Positions 40,097 to 55,000 of a stretch of 64,000 nt of DNA are shown here, one piece after another. The notes beneath the pieces were generated by a model. That model was given only the letters and a program-made list of their open reading frames with translations. It was not told the DNA's origin and ran no database searches. The stretch spans positions 2,232,001-2,296,000 of the forward strand of contig CM041090.1 in the NCBI GenBank assembly GCA_023079485.1, given 5' to 3'. A program made the position numbers and the translations under genes. Position 1 is the stretch's first letter; each line of letters opens with the position of its first letter. Source of the stretch: Archilochus colubris (lineage: Eukaryota > Chordata > Aves > Apodiformes > Trochilidae).

Positions 40097-40345
40097 GCTT
40101 TCAGACAGCTTCTAGACACAGAACTTGGCTCCCCAGTGTGAGGGTGGTGAGGCACTGGAACGAGGTGCCCAGGGAAGTTGTGGATGTGTTTTTCCACAAC
40201 ATCCCTGGAAGTTCTTAAGGCCAGGTTCGATGGGGCCTTGAGCAACCTGATCTGGTGGGAGGTGTCCCTGCCCATGCAGGGGGATGGGAAGTGGATGATG
40301 ATCTTGGAGGGGCCTTCCAGCCCAAACCATTCTGTGGTTTGTCCA
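40097..40345 (+). mobile_element. Old CR1 LINE 3' UTR fragment
   Basis: Plus-strand CR1 remnant of the older type: GAGGGTGGTGAGGCACTGGA, GTGCCCAGGGAAGTTGTGGA, CAACCTGATCTGGTGGGAGG, and finally CCAGCCCAAACCATTCTGTG. The octamer tail is degraded. Confidence 0.88.
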
Positions 40346-42578
40346 AGCTGTGCTTTGCACTAATCCTCACTGCTCACCTCAGAGGCAAAGCCATGGAACC
40401 TCACTGGCTGCCAGAAGTTTTGCCTATTCTGTTTTTAAAAGGTGTGCTGGATTCTGATTGCATCTTTGTGCCTGCAGACTTTGCAAGTATAAAACTTTGT
40501 GTGCAGAGGAGGGAATATATATAAAAAATTCATAAGAAAAGAGAAAGACCCTTAGTACAGATAAGACTTCTTTCTCAGTGTCTGCCTTCTCTAAAGGATA
40601 TCTATTAAGCATGTTTCTAAGCAAACTGGAAGCAGCAAATTCTTTATGTGAATTCCACATGCTGTAGGTGGTAGCACACTGTGGGCATGAGAAAACTCAT
40701 AATGCTTTCAGTTAGATCATGACAAGTCAAGACAACTTGGATTTCTGAATGAAATTTTATTTGTCCAGTAATTTTTAACCTGTTGAAATTACAATTTGTA
40801 TTAAAATTATATTTGCATGCTTTCATCAGTTATTCCATTATATTCGATTCACCCATGGGAATTTTATAATGGATTCCTTCTCTTGCAAGCATAACAGAAC
40901 TGTGGGCAATAATATATAGTATTTATATAACTAAAAAAGTGCCAAACTTATAACGGGATGGAACTGGATTTAATTCATTACAACACACAAATGAGTGGAT
41001 TCATTGTCTGGCTGGAGGACCAGAAGTCAAGAAGATTCTTAATTTTGTGGCTTGCTTTTGGCTTTGTTGCTTTTGAGGGGTTCTGTTTGGTTTTGTTGTT
41101 TTTTTTTTTTAACGTATTGCTGGAGCTTTTTTTGAGTGTTTGAATTCAAAAGATAATTTTACTTTTGCAGAAAAATATAGTGTAAATAGCAGAAGTGAAG
41201 AGCAAGTGTAACTCAGCAGTAATCTAGGATTAGTGTTGCTGATAGGAAACAAATACAAACAGAAAAAATTTCACATATTTGAAATCTGCACATGGGTATT
41301 AAGGCACATAGTAGTTATGAATTACCTGACACTTTGTGATGAACCTTTATTGGTATTTATACAATTGGAGATGTATAGTGGCAATGAATCTAAACATTAA
41401 TTTGTGACAAAATAAAAAATATTTACTTGCATTTAACTTGGGTTTAGAATAGAGTATTTCAATTGAATTTTTCAAAGAAGATAATGTGGGTTTTTTAAAA
41501 AGAAAGTGTTGGTCTCCTTAACAACAAGGTATAGTGTGGCTTTGAAACTGAGAATTGAGGGTATTCCTGAGGAAGTATTAGCCTGTATTTTTGTTGTTTC
41601 TGAAAACTGCAGTTATTCTCTGTAGGAGTGTAGAGCTTAAATTCAAAACCTCATTCAAAAGTAGTAAAATTTGTTTCTAAAATAAGAAAATTTTATTCTA
41701 ATATATTTCTCACAGCTGCTGGAACCAAGTGAGGTCTGCTTAAAGATTGCTGTGTTCTTATTAGCTGTGATAGTAATAGTTGTGAAAATATTCAAGTGCA
41801 CTTTATACACCAAAAGTGGTTGCAGCATTAATTAAAATCTAATTACCACTTTGTACTTGATGTGTGCTCTGTACTAATTAGTACTGGGTTTATCCTGCTT
41901 CTTAACTGACCACCTAAGTGTACTTAGCAGCAGATTTCCTAAGTATGCTTGAACATAACCATGAAGAACTAATTAAATCTTGTTGAAGATTGTTGGGTTT
42001 ATCTAGGTTTAGAAATGCTGAATCTGTGCTACCTAGTGTGTGGTATGAACTCCCTGGGTTTGCTACACAATCCTCATGGAATCAGTAGTTTCCAGCTTTC
42101 CAGAGGAAAAATTCTCCAAGTTGCCAAGCTTCTGAAAGCAGCTGTTGATCTTTGGATCTGTTGTGACTTTACAGAATAACTATGGTAAAGTAGTAATTCT
42201 GTTTTTGTAAAAAAGGAAATAACAGCCTGAGATGGGAAGGTAAAATAAGCTTCAGTCACCATCTTTTCACATCTCTTAGCTGTGGATTAAGGCAAATTTA
42301 TGCTTTCTTTGTTAGAAAAAGTCTGTCTCTGTGAAACTTGAGAAAAATACTACAATACAGGCCCATTTTTAACAGGAATATATGCCATGAGCATTGTGTG
42401 AGTGTTAGGGAGTAACAGACTCTAAGCACTGCTGCTTTCCAGTTCTCCAGCAACTTAATTCAAGAATATTCTTCAAGTGCATTACATAGAAGTTCCAAAT
42501 TAAACAAGTCCTTGTTTTAGTCTCATTACCAAACTAATTAGCTTCTTATTACAGTGGCAGTCATTCTCTAAAAGCAGT

Positions 42579-44189
42579 TGTCACAGTTTAATGCTGGGCT
42601 GGCAATTAACCTAATGGCAGATGCTCTCTATGAATCCCCCTCCCCTCCTTAATAAACAGAGGGGAGAGAATGAGGGAGACTTACAGGTTGGAAACTAAAC
42701 TACACAGCTTTTATGCAACAGTAATGATAAAAAAGTTTATGCTGAAGTTTATGACAGATGTGGGATTAAATACTCCATTTGGGCAGCTTTGGTCCCCTGT
42801 CTTGTCTGCTTCTCCCTAAAGGGGGGTTGCAGGTGTGACCCCTTTACTCTCTTTCTCTTTCCACATCATAAAATGTTTCTCAGAACTGAGCTGTGGCCTC
42901 AGCTCTGCAGTCCATCTCTGGCCATAGCTATAAACACTGAGCATTAGTAGTCATAGAATCATAGAATTAGCCGGGTTGGAAGGGACCTCAGAGATCATCT
43001 AGTCCAACCCTTGACCCACCGGAGCAGTTGCTAGACCATGGCACTGAGTGCCACATCCAGTCTTTTTAAATGTCTCCAGGGACGGAGAATCTACCACCTC
43101 ACCGGGCAGTCCATTCCATAGCCTAATCACCCTCTCCGTGAAGAAATTCTTTCTAATATCTAACCTAAACCTCCCCTGGCACAACTTAAGACTGTGTCCT
43201 CTTGTCTTGGTTGAAGGTCGTCTGTGAAAAGAGTCCAGTTCCCACCTCGCTACAGCCTCCTTTCAGGTAGTTGGCAGAGCAATGAGGTCTCCCCTGAGCC
43301 TCCTCTTCTTCAGGCTGAACAGCCCCAGCTCTCTCAGCCTCTCCTCATAGGGTCTGTGCTCGAGTCCCTTCACCAGCCTGGTTGCCCTCCTTTGGACCTG
43401 TTCCAGGACCTCTACATCCTTCTTAAACTGAGGGGCCCAGAACTGGACACAGTACTCGAGGTGTGGCCTCACCAGCGCTGAGTACAGGGGCAGAATCACC
43501 TCCCTGGACCTGCTGGTGACGCTGTTTCTGATCCAGGCCAGGATGCCTTGGCCTTCTTGGCCACCTGGGCACACTGCTGGCTCATGTTCAGCTTCCTGCC
43601 AATCCAGACTCCCAGGTCCCTTTCTGCCTGGCTGCTCTCCAGCCACTCTGTCCCCAGCCTGTAGCACTGCATGGGGTTGTTGTGGCCAAAGTGCAGGACC
43701 CGGCACTTGGCCTTGTTGAACCTCATCCCGTTGGAATCAGCCCAGCTCTCCAGTCTGTCCAGGTCCCTCTGCAGAGCCCTCCTGCCTTCGAGTTGGTCCA
43801 CACTTCCTCCCAGCTTGGTGTCATCTGCGAATTTGCTGATGATGGACTCAATCCCTTCGTCTAAGTCGTCGATAAAGATATTAAACAGCACTGGGCCCAA
43901 CACTGATCCCTGGGGGACACCACTAGTGACCGGCCGCCATTTTGATGCAGCCCCGTTCAGCACCACTCTCTGGGCCCGGCCCTCCAGCCAGTTCCTAACC
44001 CAGCACAGAGTGCCCCTGTCCAAGCTGTGGGCTGACAGCTTTTTCAGGAGAATGTCCTAGAAGTCCTAGAAGCAGAGACTGACAGAAACTTGCTGTTAAT
44101 TCCAGCAAGTACAGCTACTTAGAAGAGACTTGGATGAAAGCAAAATTACAAGAGAGAAAAATATTTCTATCCTGGCCCAAACCAGGACA
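42579..44189 (-). mobile_element. ERVL-like solo LTR split by a CR1
   Basis: Begins TGTCACAGTTTAATGCTGGG and ends CCCAAACCAGGACA, like the LTR at 23265. LTR sequence occupies 42579-42951 and 44054-44189, and a CR1 fills the middle. The remaining LTR (about 510 bp) lacks roughly 300 bp present in the 805-bp sister, so it also carries an internal deletion in the part before the CR1. The flanks GCAGT and ACAAT could be a decayed 5-bp duplication differing by two transitions. This is uncertain. Confidence 0.8.
42952..44053 (-). mobile_element. CR1 LINE nested in LTR, RT box intact
   Basis: 1.1-kb CR1 inserted in the LTR. Its tail is at the left (TCATAGAATCATAGAATTAG) and its truncated 5' end at about 44053. 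Minus-strand frame 44023-43496 reads 175 codons of reverse transcriptase: [40 protein letters not shown], then the catalytic FADDTKLGG. The frame then shifts into the C-terminal region ([20 protein letters not shown] in 43706-43263). It lacks the endonuclease and the fingers, so it is dead. Confidence 0.93.
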
Positions 44190-46719
44190 ACAATTAAAGA
44201 CACTGCTTTTAGAGCAATCAGTGTTTGCCCTATTGGATGTTTGAGGATATGGGTTTATGTTAGAAGAAAAGAAAAAAAATCTTCCTTTACCTGTTACATT
44301 GTGTAGGGATAATTGAAAGGGTAAAATAATTAAAGAATACTGAAATTAAGCCATCATTAATAAGCCTTATAGAAAGACTGTACACACAGATCTGTATCTT
44401 CTGTCTTCATAAAAAGATACCTACCACATTAGAGAATAGGAAAACGTTTTGTACTTTCACAGCTCTTCATCTTTATTCCATCCTTTTCCCACTCCTTGCA
44501 ACTGCTATATAAATGATGCAAAAATTACCATTTTAGAAAAGCAGGAAGAATATAGTTGAAGACCTGTGCTTCTCTTTTCAGATGTATATAACTAAGCTTA
44601 TAATACTAAACTTAGTTTAGTATTAAGGCCAATTGTGTGAATTTTGCAAACAGAAAGTTGTATCTTGGGGACCACCAGTTCCTACAAGTGCCTGCAATGC
44701 TTGCAGTACCAAGTATATGGGTTTGTTGAAAGGGATTGAGTATCAATATTTAGTGATGTCTGCTTTTATGTCCCATAACACCACAGATTACAGGCGTATC
44801 TTTCTCCTGGTTTTCCCCATATTATTCTGTCTGGAGATATGCAAGGTAGTTAAGTAAATTTATAATCAATTATCTGCATTTTTTCCCTGGTGTGAATTTA
44901 ATCTGAGAAGGGAATGTCAGGGATTCAAAGGATTAGGCTCTAAAAAGTCAGAAGGAATTACAGCACTGGGTAGATAGAATATTGAGAAGTAGGAGGGCTG
45001 TCTGCAGGGATGAAAGCAGAGCAGTGGTTTCTGCACATGGGAATGACACCAGGAGTAAAGCAGAGGGCAGTGTGCTGACAAACCCACGTGCTTGCATACA
45101 AACTGCAGTTCACATTTATTTGCAGAGGCATAAAGTTGTGCAAGGAAATACAAAGTGAGATATGGAAAGAAAAACTGAAGTAAGAGGAAGCTGGTGAACT
45201 GGGCATGGCTATAGTCAGGGGGGTTGTTGTTACAGAAGTTGCAGACTCAGACTGGCATCAGTTGTACTGCTGGTAGGAGATAGAGCCTAAGGACAGGTGG
45301 AAGAGAAGCAGGGAAAAAAGAAAAATATACATGAGTTTCTTTCTCGTAGATGTGCAGACTTTACTAAGGTAGGAAAGAAGTTCTGAAGGGTAAACTGATT
45401 TATGGCTTTATTAATATTACAAATAATGCCAGGATCAGATGTACAACAGATCTGAACACTGAAGTCCTGACAGCACCTGACACGCTTGCAGAAGTAGCAG
45501 CCATCAGGAGCTGAGGGAAGAAGCTATTGCTGAGAGGTTAAATGCTTAACCTTCTGGTATTGTACAATAATCCATATTCATACATTCAAATCTTTCAGAC
45601 CTAGGAACTTTGCAGATCAAAACTCGATATTTTATTCCTCTGCAACTTGCTGATATGTTCAGAGGATTTCATCCAAGCACATCACTTGCTATTGCAGCCT
45701 GTCAAAGGGTCAGAGGGAGGAGAGTTTGTCAAATGTCATAAAGGATGTCCATGAGATATTTATGTTGCTGTTGTTTTGCTCTTTTTCCTTCCTAACATCC
45801 CAGTCCATCCCATTCTTAACATCCATCCCATCCCAGTCAAATGCTAATTTGATGAATGAGACAGGAATTAGGAAATTACTTAGGGAAGGCCAAAGGATTC
45901 AAGGCTGTGGAGGTAGTAATTAAATTCAGATACTTTTGAGTGAAAGGAGAATCTCAAATTTGTTCTTCCATAAATAGTCTCAGCCATTTTCAGTAACCTG
46001 CTGCATCACATAACTTCTGTTGGAGTATGGGAACTGCAATGATCAGGCCAGTTGTGTTATAAACATGTAATTACCATAGTGAGCTATTCCCACATTTCTT
46101 CTGAGGTGAACTGCCTGCATCACACTGTAATCTTTGTTACTCAGGCTTAGTGTTTTACAAAATTGATGTGATTAGCCATAGAAATCTCACAGGATTGTAA
46201 GTTTTTAATTAGTTGTGAAAGAAAGTATAAAGATTATTTATTTTTATTATGGGGTTCTTTTAAATTTTATATATTAGGCTGTGTGTTACTTGTTTTGTAA
46301 CTAGATAGGTAGTGAAAAATGTTGATTTTTATCTCCCTGACCTAGACTAAATGATCATTTAAATTGGAGTATTTTGCATGTCTCAGGATCAGCCCTTCTG
46401 TGATTGTGATTTGTGTCTTGCAAGAATTCTATTTATGGGATGAGTATGGCTACAGGATTATATTTAAACAAAAAAAACTTTTAAGGGATTAAAAACTTCC
46501 TCCAGTTTTTTTACCTAGAATCCTGCATAGCATGAACCATGATTATTACCTGTAGTGGCCTTGTAAAGAAGCTGATGCTTTACTCAAAGAAATCTTACAA
46601 GGAGCCTTAGGAGGATCCTCTACAAGCTTCTTCCATTCCCTCAATAATTGACTGTTACACCCAAGTTCTTCCAGACAGAAGCATTTGTACCTCTGCCCAT
46701 GGCAGCCACGTGGAACTTG

Positions 46720-46766
46720 GTATCTTTAAGGTCCCTTCCAATCCAAACCATTCTATGATCCCGTGA
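46720..46766 (+). mobile_element. CR1 3' tail remnant
   Basis: Some 45 bp matching the very end of CR1: TCTTTAAGGTCCCTTCCAAT, CCAAACCATTCTATGATCC. It is too short to assign a subfamily. Confidence 0.7.
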
Positions 46767-47466
46767 TCTCTGAGGTCCCCAGTAAATCTCAACCTGGGGA
46801 AGATGTTACAGGCAGCTAAGATATACTTGGGAAAACACAATTCAATCTCACATCTGCTTCTCTTCCCTTGCCCCCAGTGAAAAATACCATTTTCTGTAGC
46901 TAACAGCTAGTCCCACTTAGATAAGACAATACTTTTCTCTAATTTTTTTTATTCTAAATTTCTTAAAAATGTGATTCCACATTTTTAGGTTAAGGCCCAA
47001 AAGCTACATTTTGGGGCTCAGAATACATTCTATACTATAGAAATATTTTATTTAATGTAACTGCCCTCCTTTAATCCAGCTTTATGCTTGTAGTTTGTGT
47101 CTCATGTTTTGTTATAGTAAACAGTTTATAATATCAGTTGAATGTTTGTGTTACATGGTGATAAAATGTGCATCTGTAATCACAGAAATTTTGTTATGCA
47201 GGACCATGAAGACAGTGCTAAAACAAAACAAAACACAAAAAAATCCAAGAATTCAATGAAGCAACTATACCTTATGGGAAATGTAACTGTATCTCCTTCA
47301 CTATCAATTCCCATTTCTTATTTTGGAGAGTTGTTCTGTATTTGTAATGTTTAAGTACACAGTGTAAATTGTCACAGGTCCTGACCTTAGTTTCTACCAC
47401 TCAGTAGTACAAATGTGCAAGCTCTTGCAGAAGCCCTTTAAGCTCAGTGTAATTATTGCAAGAAGG

Positions 47467-48245
47467 TGTCAGGGTTTAACACTGGCCTGGCAATTAAACC
47501 GAGTACCAGACGCTCTCTATTAATCTCTTTCTCCTCCTTGATAAAGAAAGGAGAGAGAATAAGGGAGAGAGACTGATGGGTTGGAAACTAAACTACACAG
47601 CTTTAATGAAACAGTAATGATAAATAGGAAAAAATTACTAAATATATACAAATATACAGGAAAATGGAAACCACATTCCTCCCCCCTTTTCCCCCAATAA
47701 CTCTCACGTCACCACCGAGGCTGCAGGGCAGCCCTGGGAAAGTTCAGGCTAGAATCCTGGGGTCAGCAGCAGTCGGGAGCTGGAGGCAGGAACACACAGA
47801 TATGGGCTGGGATGGATCAGGAGCACAGGCAGAGGAAGGGATGGAATCCTTCCAGGATGCCGGGTGAAGGAAGGGAAGCAGGAAATCAGGAAATCCGGAA
47901 ATCTGGCTTGGCCCTCGTGATCCCTCAAATTTATCCTGAGTATGAGGTGTATGGGATGGAATCCTCTGTTTGGTCAATTCTGGCATCTATCTTGTCTGTT
48001 CCTCCCCAAAGCAGGGCTGCAGGTGGGATCTCTTTATTCCTTCTGGAGGGTAAAAGCTGAGCAGTGTCCTTGGCTCTGCACACCAGTCTCTAGCAGTAAC
48101 TATAAACATCAAGTGTTATCAGTCCTAAAAGCACACACTGAGAAACTTGCTGTTAATTTCAGCAAGTGCAGCTACTTAAAGAGACTGAGCTAAAAGTAAA
48201 AGTACAAAACAGAAAATCACCTTTATCCTGGCCCAAACCAGGACA
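47467..48245 (-). mobile_element. ERVL-like solo LTR (third copy)
   Basis: 779 bp, starting TGTCAGGGTTTAACACTGGC and ending CCCAAACCAGGACA. It is collinear with the 23265 copy through the purine-rich GATAAAGAAAGGAGAGAGAA stretch, the GCAGGGCAGCCCTGGGAAAG core and the 3' TTTCAGCAAGTGCAGCTAC stretch. The flanks are GAAGG and CAAGG, a probable 5-bp duplication with one mismatch. It lies in the same orientation as the other two. Confidence 0.82.
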
Positions 48246-49581
48246 CAAGGTCAATTGAAATCTGTCTTGTAACAGCAGAATCCTGGCAACACTGGAAACA
48301 AGCTACCACCAGTTGTCTCTTCCACCATCAGGGCATCAAAAAAGTCTTTGTGCCCAAAGCCAGGCTCCAGGCTGCCACTTTCTGTTGAGTGTTACAAACT
48401 CAAGCTGTGTCACATTCACGAGGCTAAAGAATACAGGGGAAGAAGGAGCTGAACTTTCTGGCCCTGTAGAGAAAGATGTAAGGGTAGCCCCTTGATTTTT
48501 TTTTTTTTTAACTGTTTATACCAAGTGACTCAATCAAATATGTATAGAGCAGGATGCAGGGCTCATCTTCTCATGAGAGTGTGTCCCCTCCCTTGGCCAT
48601 AGAGGTGAAACTCCACTCATTTTGTGTGAGCTCTCTCACCCTCTGACCTCATGGCTGTTGAGTATCTGTCTGTGCTTCAGTGGGGGAGGTGAGAAGCAGC
48701 TCCATTCTTCTTTTGTACATCATGAGAAGTGGCCTTGTGTCCCTCAGGTGGGAGAGAGATGGATGCAGGTGTCCCATCCCCTGAACATCTGCTGTAAGGA
48801 TGCAGCTGAGTACTGGAGGCAGCACTCAGCATAACCAAGTGTTTTTAGAGGGGACTCTGCCTCAATATGGGGTTTAGGAGTGCTTTAAGTGTATCTGTTG
48901 GATTATACCTGTGAGGGGATTTAGATGTCTGAGTATTTAGTTGGTGAATCTCTAAATAACCTGAGGTAAGGAGATGTCCTAACCAGGGTGTTTAGTTACA
49001 GTGAGGCATAAGCTTCTATGGGGAAGGTTATACTGAAATCTGGGTACTCAGGAGAGTTTTTCTGGACAAAAAATGTTAGGTATTATGCATATAGATGTAT
49101 TTAATTGAGCAAATTAAGCTTTTTATTAATTTTGTTGACAAAATATCTAAATTCTACCTAAATTGATAATCAAGTCCATTCCTGAATCTGGAACTCACTG
49201 TGTTCTTTGTCTTCTGTCTAAAAATATTATGTACTTATTACAGATTTTACATTTATATACAACTTATTCTAAGAGTATTCAAACTAATGAAAAATAATAA
49301 AAATCCTGCCTGTTAGGCTGGATCTCATTTCCAGGAGGGTGACTTGATGACTGCAACATTTTCCACAGAGAAATATATTGATTTTCAGCTGTTACACATT
49401 TCTGTCTTGGGATGACAGAGTAATTTCTTTTTTTTTTCCACTAACTAGATCTAAATTATGAAGGTAGGTATTATTTGAACGTTGTGATTCATAGGAATAA
49501 TTAAATAATGTATTTTGAAGACATTGCTTCTATACCATTCCTGAGTTTCTCACCTTTTCCTTCTCCAATTTTCCAATACAG

Positions 49582-50849
49582 ATAACTATACCTAGACCTT
49601 CAGTGGCATCCACACAGTCTGCTTCAGAGAGCTTTCATTATGGCCACCAGCTAGAGAAAAGAGAGCAGGATGCTCAATCCATAGAACACACGGTGGAACT
49701 TTCCTCTCCAAAGGAAAGTTTGCCAGGTTTGGCTGTGACAGAGGATGTGCTTGAAGCTAGTGCCAGCAGACCAGATTTGGGACTTAATATCAGCCAAGAG
49801 GTGCTTGACAGGGAAGGGGTTGTTGAAGAATGTGTCAACGTCCTGGATTGTGGCCAAAAGGACCTCCCTGAAGAACACAGTGGGATACAGGAAGAGAAAG
49901 AACCTGAGAATATTCCTGTAGAGGAGGCTGAGGAGAAAAGGCTTGGAGTGGTTTCTGAGGATGCCATTGAAATGCTAAGCAAGGAGCAGAATTCTTCTTT
50001 GCCAGGAAACTCAAAATCTGCAGAGGAAGAACCTCTAACGAATACGGAAGGTGCTGAAGAATCAAAGCCAAGGCCCGTCTGTTTGGTGCCAAATCAAGAT
50101 GAGGTTCTGAAGTTGATAGCACCTAAATCATCAGAATTTTCTCCCTCAAGACTTACCAAGCCCCATGTTAATAGACAGGCAAGCAAAATATCACCAGTTC
50201 AGGAAAATGGTTTTTATTCTAATAAGGAAGAAGTCCATATCGAAGACTTGAAATGCCACCAAGTGGCCCTTACTACTTTTTTGCACCAGGAGGACAAAAA
50301 AGAGAAAAGTGCTCCCAAAAATGGAGAGTTATTCCACTGCATTTCAGAAAATGAGACTTCTCAGCGATCTAAAAAGGATTTGGTTAAATCTCCTTTTGTA
50401 TTCAGGCAGAGCCGAATTCCGGTTTTAGCACAAGAGATAGACTCAGAATCCTCATCTCCTGTTTCTGCAAAGGAAAAGCTTCTTCTCAAAAAGGCCCATC
50501 AGACAGATTTGGTCAGACTACTTATGGAAAAGAGACAGCTCAAATCTTTCCTTGGTGACCTCTCAAGTGCCTCTGATAAGTCACTGGAGGAAAAAATGGC
50601 TGCTGCTCCAGTACAGTTTTCTGAGGACGATGTCTTATCCTCATTTTCTAGATTGACACTAGACTCTCATTTCAGCAAGCAGACAGAGGATAGCTCTTTA
50701 TCTCCTAGCAGCCCACAGTCCAGAAAAAGCAAGATTCCAAGGCCAGTGTCCTGGGCTACCACTGATCAAGTCAACAGTTCAAGTTCAGCTCAGTTCTTTC
50801 CTCGGCCACCACCAGGAAAGCCTCCTACTAGACCTGGGCTAGAAGCTAG
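49582..50849 (+). CDS. TTBK2: TTBK2 large C-terminal exon
   Basis: 1268 nt, entering in phase 0 (ATA ACT ATA CCT, ITIPRPSVAST) and leaving AG of an arginine codon before gtaatg. It encodes 422 codons of mostly disordered acidic tail. The first two thirds diverge from human with indels. The last third is conserved: GELFHCISENE, SRIPVLAQEIDSESSSPVS, FLGDLSSASDK, SRKSKIPRPVSW, SSAQFFPRPPPGKPPTRPG. SKIP and SRIP are SxIP-type EB1-binding motifs. The SKIPRPVSW neighbourhood with the proline-rich stretch is, from the literature as I recall, the part that binds the CEP164 WW domain for ciliogenesis. Confidence 0.96.
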
Positions 50850-52002
<1,153 letters not shown>

Positions 52003-55000
52003 GAACTGGGCCTTGACAGGTATAAAGCCTTCTCCTAAATCTGATGCATGTCGTGTCTGTGTACTGTGTATTTAAAAAAAAAAATAATCAAAAAAATTAG
52101 ATTTAAAAAAAAAATGGTGTTGAATCTGCGCTTTTTGAAGAAAGTAAGCATCATAAACTACTCATGAGAAAACATGCTGTGTAAATAAGTGGCCAGGCAT
52201 TGCCTAAGAACAGGCAGCAAGCAGATCCATGAGAGGGGCAAGTAGAGGCCAGGGTAAGAACAATAGGTAGTCAAAGAGGTGCAATGTATTTAGAGTAAAA
52301 AAAATAATATGTGTTTTAAAAGGGTAATTATTTCTATCTTTTTAGTTTTCCTAGTTAGAACATCTGGCCTAATGATTTAAGACCTTACATACATGAGGAG
52401 GAAAACCTGAAACAGTTGTTCTCAGAAGACACCACCACTTGGGAGATAAGTACTGCTCAAACATGCCTTTGCAGTTTGGAAAAAGCACACAGTTTAGGAG
52501 ATGATGGTATTTCTACCTTCTAAGTCTCTTCCAGTTTGAGTTGCACACATCTCTGAATCATTCAGTGCTTGTCTTGTCCCCTATCTACAGTGGCACAGGT
52601 TTGTTTTTTTCCCTAAAGAAGTATCATATACCTTGCCCCTTCTTGACACTGATGACATTTTATAAATTAATATAAACTTTTGCCAAGATGATTTTGTGTA
52701 GCTGTATTCCTTAGAAATCCTTCGTTTAGTACAAATTAGGATTCAAGAAGCCAATTCTCAGTTTTATATTATAGACTTCTTTGGGAGTCATAGAGGGGTT
52801 CTTCAAACTGTGCTCAATAGAATTTGGAAGAGACAGGAGGACATGTCTGCAATTCACTGGATATTGCAGTTTTAAAATATATTGCAATGTAAGTTAGAAA
52901 ATAAGTTAGAAAATGGAAGTACTTTTTTTCTCTTAACTGCAAAAAGAACCCTTGTTATTTTTGGCTTTAGTTTTTCCATTAGTTATGGATTGCTTAAGGT
53001 ACTGATGCAGAGATGATTACCAATCACAATATGCTATTTAGCTCATTTATTGTATGAAAACATGAGAGATGAAACAGAGATGAGGATATTGGCTACTTCA
53101 CAGACTTGATGGGTTATAGGTGACAGAAATATTCTTAACATCCATATAAAACCTGGGTAAGAAAATCAGTCATCAAAGGAAGTTATACAGAAAGCAAGCC
53201 AAGATATTTTTATGGTTTTTTGCCCAACTATTTTTTTTTTTTATAGTTAAGCTCCTTTGTGTCCATGATGTCCAATTCCTCCAACTTTGGTAGCTACTCA
53301 GTAATCTCTTCCAGCACCTTTTGCTCTATTCAGAAGTGGGTCAGAATAGTAACACACAAGAATGAAAGCTTGAGAAAAATGCATCCAGCTCTCCCTAATT
53401 ATTCCTCTTGTGGGGACACTGGATGCCCAGGAGACTTGTCAATTACTGATCTGCTTGCTGTAGTCATCTGCCTCTCCAGCCAGCATCTGTGCTTTTTTTA
53501 TTTAACCTCTGCCAAATGAATACCTTTGGATAAAAAAGGGAATATTTTGTCTCTGAGCTAACACATTCTAATGCTGCATTAAAGCTGCTCTGGAGCTGCA
53601 CTGAATTTCACTTGCTTTGTCCAACTATGTTGATTTTTATTTTTTTTTTCTTACTATGAATATGTACATTGTTTCCCATTTGAAATGTAGCACAGTATGG
53701 AACCTTAATTTCATTCAGGTTTCAAGCACTACAGATGAATGCAATAGGTAGGTTATACCTGCTTTTTCTGAAGAAACTGTACCATTGGAAAGTCCTATTC
53801 CTTTGTATTATATTGTATAATAGGTGCTATACCAATAATTGCATGTCCTCATGGTAAATTATATAATATAAATATTTATATATACATATATGTATATGCT
53901 TATATAAACTCACTCTTTCTCATTTTTTGTTTGTAATTTATGGGCCACAAATAATACAGCTCCCATTCTGTTGGTTCCTGAATACTTCTGGCATTACATC
54001 TTCTATTTTCCCCAGAATTCTGAATGCACAAATTCTAACAGCCTTTATACCCTGGTACAAGATTGAAGGACTACTGATTTCTCAACCAGCCAATGTTTTG
54101 TCTTGCAGCTTGCTGTTTTCTTTATGATTTTTGTGTGTGCATTTGCATATAGAACAAGAAGAGAGACTCAAAGGAATTTTTATTTTTTATTACAAATGGG
54201 GCTTGTGGTTACTTATTTTTATTTCACAGTGTGAGTTGTGAATTGTTCTGAATACTCATCATGCAGGAGCAGCAACAGTCATTGAATACCTAATAGATGA
54301 ATGTGACATGTACAGATTCCATGGTTTTCTTCCTGTTTTCCTCATGTTTCCTTATGGTACCCCATAAAGATAATTTGGTCACAGTGTGATATTTTTGCCC
54401 TGGGCACTGCTGGAATTATTTTTATGGTGGTTTAACAGCCTGTGATTATTTTTCTTCCCCTCTCCCTCACTTTTGAAAAGCATTTATCATGGTCTTGTAA
54501 GCTTATTCCTACCTTAACATGGTCAGCTTTTTGTAGGTACCAACTTCATGCATCCTTGCCTGAAATGCTGAAGCTGAGGTGTTTATATTTTCTCTCCAGT
54601 GTAGCAGGCTCTAGAAACAGGCAATGGCTTTACAGGTGAGAAAAAATACAACACCTAAGGGTTTTATTGCTGTCTTCAAAGTACACATTTGTCCATTGTT
54701 ACACATTACTCTACATAAAATAAATCAATGCTGTAGAAATCACTTGTACTTGAACTACTTGCCAATGTAAAAAGAGTAAACCATGCCAAAATGGAGAGAG
54801 ATGTCATAGTTGATGACCCAAGCTTCTTTCAGTGTAAAAGAACTGTCTATCACCAGCTGCTTTTTGCTGTATATTCAACAGGATCTTGTGAGAAAATCAT
54901 GAAGATTAGAATGGAGGAGTGATTGTGAATAACTAACCTTGAACAACCCACTCTTCGGCAGTTTATGATTGTTTGATACCCTCTCCCCAAAAGTTTACAG

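Larger units (their letters stand above)
34287..49581 (+). other. TTBK2: TTBK2 largest intron (15.3 kb)
   Basis: Holds CR1 copies at 35876-36531 (minus), 39687-40037 (minus), 40097-40345 (plus), 42952-44053 (minus, inside an LTR) and a tail at 46720-46766 (plus). Two ERVL-like solo LTRs lie at 42579-44189 and 47467-48245, and a 42-bp tandem duplication at 38173-38256. The remaining stretches (34287-35875, 36532-39686, 40346-42578, 44190-46719, 46767-47466, 48246-49581) are AT-rich with short ORFs that show no family resemblance. Confidence 0.7.

Noticed and set aside
54718..54723. AATAAA as the main TTBK2 poly(A) signal
   Set aside because: Possible as an alternative site, but the downstream region keeps its repeat-free 3'-UTR character and 58889 has the better context.
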